Source: Scylla paramamosain
Taxonomy: Eukaryota > Arthropoda > Malacostraca > Decapoda > Portunidae
Reading direction: 5' to 3'
Length of the DNA stretch: 64,000 nucleotides
NCBI RefSeq assembly: GCF_035594125.1
Contig: NC_087192.1
Span: 13,300,501 to 13,364,500, forward strand
The notes beneath the pieces were generated by a model. It saw nothing but the letters and a program-made list of their open reading frames with translations. It did no database searches and was not told the DNA's origin. Positions within the stretch are counted from its first letter, which is position 1; each line of letters begins with the position of its first letter. This document shows, piece after piece, positions 63,263-64,000 of the stretch. Made by a program: the position numbers and the translations under genes.

Positions 63263-64000
63263 CAAGGTTTTGGTAATGTTATTCTGTTTATCCATAAAGT
63301 GTGTTTTGCATGCGTTTTAGCAGTTTTGTATATAAGGAGCTCAAAAACACTTAAAGGCAAGTTATTTGTAAAAAATGGTTTTATTACAATGTAATGTGAT
63401 TGCCCTGCTTTTGAAAGCTTTATTACCAATCACGCTGAAAAGCACTCAAAAGACGCTTTTCTGGAAAAGTCTTTTTTCTCCCACAAAGCTATTTTCGCAT
63501 GTAATTTGGGGTTTTTGGTAACTAAGAATGTGAAAAGCACTGAAAATACACGCATTTAGTAAGGTTGTTCTGTTTCTCAATTAAGAGTGTTATTCATGAG
63601 TTTCAGCATTTTGGTGTCTAGGAAATCTCTCCATATACACGAGTTTTTGCATTGTTTGCTTTGTGGTTCTTTTGAACTATAAAACACTCATTATACACTT
63701 TTCTTGCAATGTCCTTTTCTTTCCCAATATAGAGTGCTTTGCATCAATTTTCGCGTTTTTGTAGGTAAAGAGCTCAAAAACACTCAAAATATATCTTTCT
63801 GGTAACGTTTTTCTATTTCTTGATATTGGTTGGTTTGCATCCGTTTTCACGTTTTTCTACGTAAAACACTGAGAAGACACGTTTTCAGTAACTTTGTATT
63901 GGATTCCCATATAGAGTAAGTTCCTTATTATTTATCGTTTTGGTGCCTAACATGCTAAAAAAAAACACACAAAACAGATTTCTGGTAAGGTCGTTTAATT
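63263..64000 (-). repeat. satellite HOR, second P'-like copy at window edge
   Basis: Direct copy of about 33,840-34,570 at an offset near 29.4 kb. Shared private phrases are ttagcagttttgtatata, ctgcttttga, cacgctgaaaa and gaaatctctcc. It continues past the window edge. This is the best evidence in the window for a super-unit near 29 kb. Confidence 0.75.

Noticed and set aside
1..64000. CRISPR array or other prokaryotic repeat system
   Set aside because: Repeats are contiguous ~95 bp diverged monomers with no unique spacers, no associated genes, and a eukaryotic LINE inside.
1..64000. Giant DNA transposon with long terminal inverted repeats
   Set aside because: The inverted arms are satellite throughout, no transposase or other gene lies between them, and several symmetry axes exist.
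1..64000. CENP-B-box-like motif
   Set aside because: No recurring site matching TTCG....A..CGGG was noticed in the HOR. The ttcgga words near the gttatgtacc monomer lack the CGGG half.
1..64000. tRNA, rRNA or snRNA genes
   Set aside because: No cloverleaf-like boxes, rRNA-like conserved stretches or snRNA motifs were recognised on either strand; non-satellite sequence is limited to the LINE pieces and short junction fillers.

Overview
This window is non-genic eukaryotic satellite DNA. Apart from four remnants of one LINE family and one assembly gap, essentially all 64 kb is built from one A+T-rich satellite monomer of about 92-97 bp. Landmarks that recur in each monomer are acattacc, gagtgttttt, gttacctacc, aaaacgct and gcatgc. 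I see no protein-coding gene, tRNA, rRNA or CRISPR array. The short open frames are chance readings of the repeat: they occur on both strands, recur once per repeat unit and have mirror-image twins in the other half. The only real coding trace is a broken CR1-like reverse transcriptase. The style of that LINE (an octamer TTCTTATG tail and a 3' region resembling interspersed repeats I recall from decapod crustaceans) suggests a decapod, but this is recollection and was not searched.

Level 1 is the ~95 bp monomer. Level 2 is a higher-order repeat (HOR) of about 1.1 kb, equal to 12 monomers, marked once per unit by a GGTACC anchor next to a short A-run/T-run spacer. Level 3 is a set of multi-kilobase blocks, called here P, Q and S, that recur in the same order. 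Level 4 is a giant imperfect inverted repeat. From 1 to 29,889 the HOR reads forward (A-rich top strand). After a 100-N gap (29,890-29,989) it reads in reverse (T-rich top strand) to 64,000.

Left arm: P (1-7,868, with a flipped patch at 896-1,370), an extra copy (7,869-9,526) of a segment found at about 12,390-14,040, then Q (9,527-23,255) and S (23,256-28,960), then a short piece resembling P that runs into the gap. Q contains a degraded, mostly non-HOR monomeric island (19,206-21,941) bordered by LINE remnants at 18,202-18,356 and 21,942-22,736. Right arm, read inward from 64,000: P-like end (63,263-64,000), Q' (61,430-46,891, with its own island and LINE pair), a 4.57 kb segment with no left partner (42,321-46,890), S' (36,457-42,320), P' (30,861-36,456), then the gap. 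Both arms therefore follow the order P-Q-S-P. This suggests a tandem super-unit of roughly 29 kb that was later joined head to head.

The arms share many private deletions, insertions and LINE junctions, so they are copies of one ancestor. They also differ by base changes and by whole-unit gains and losses, so they are not one locus read twice without change. Because the reversal falls exactly at an N gap, a scaffolding error or a join of two haplotypes is a live alternative to a true palindrome. All block boundaries are by-eye alignments, good to tens of bases at best unless a junction is quoted.
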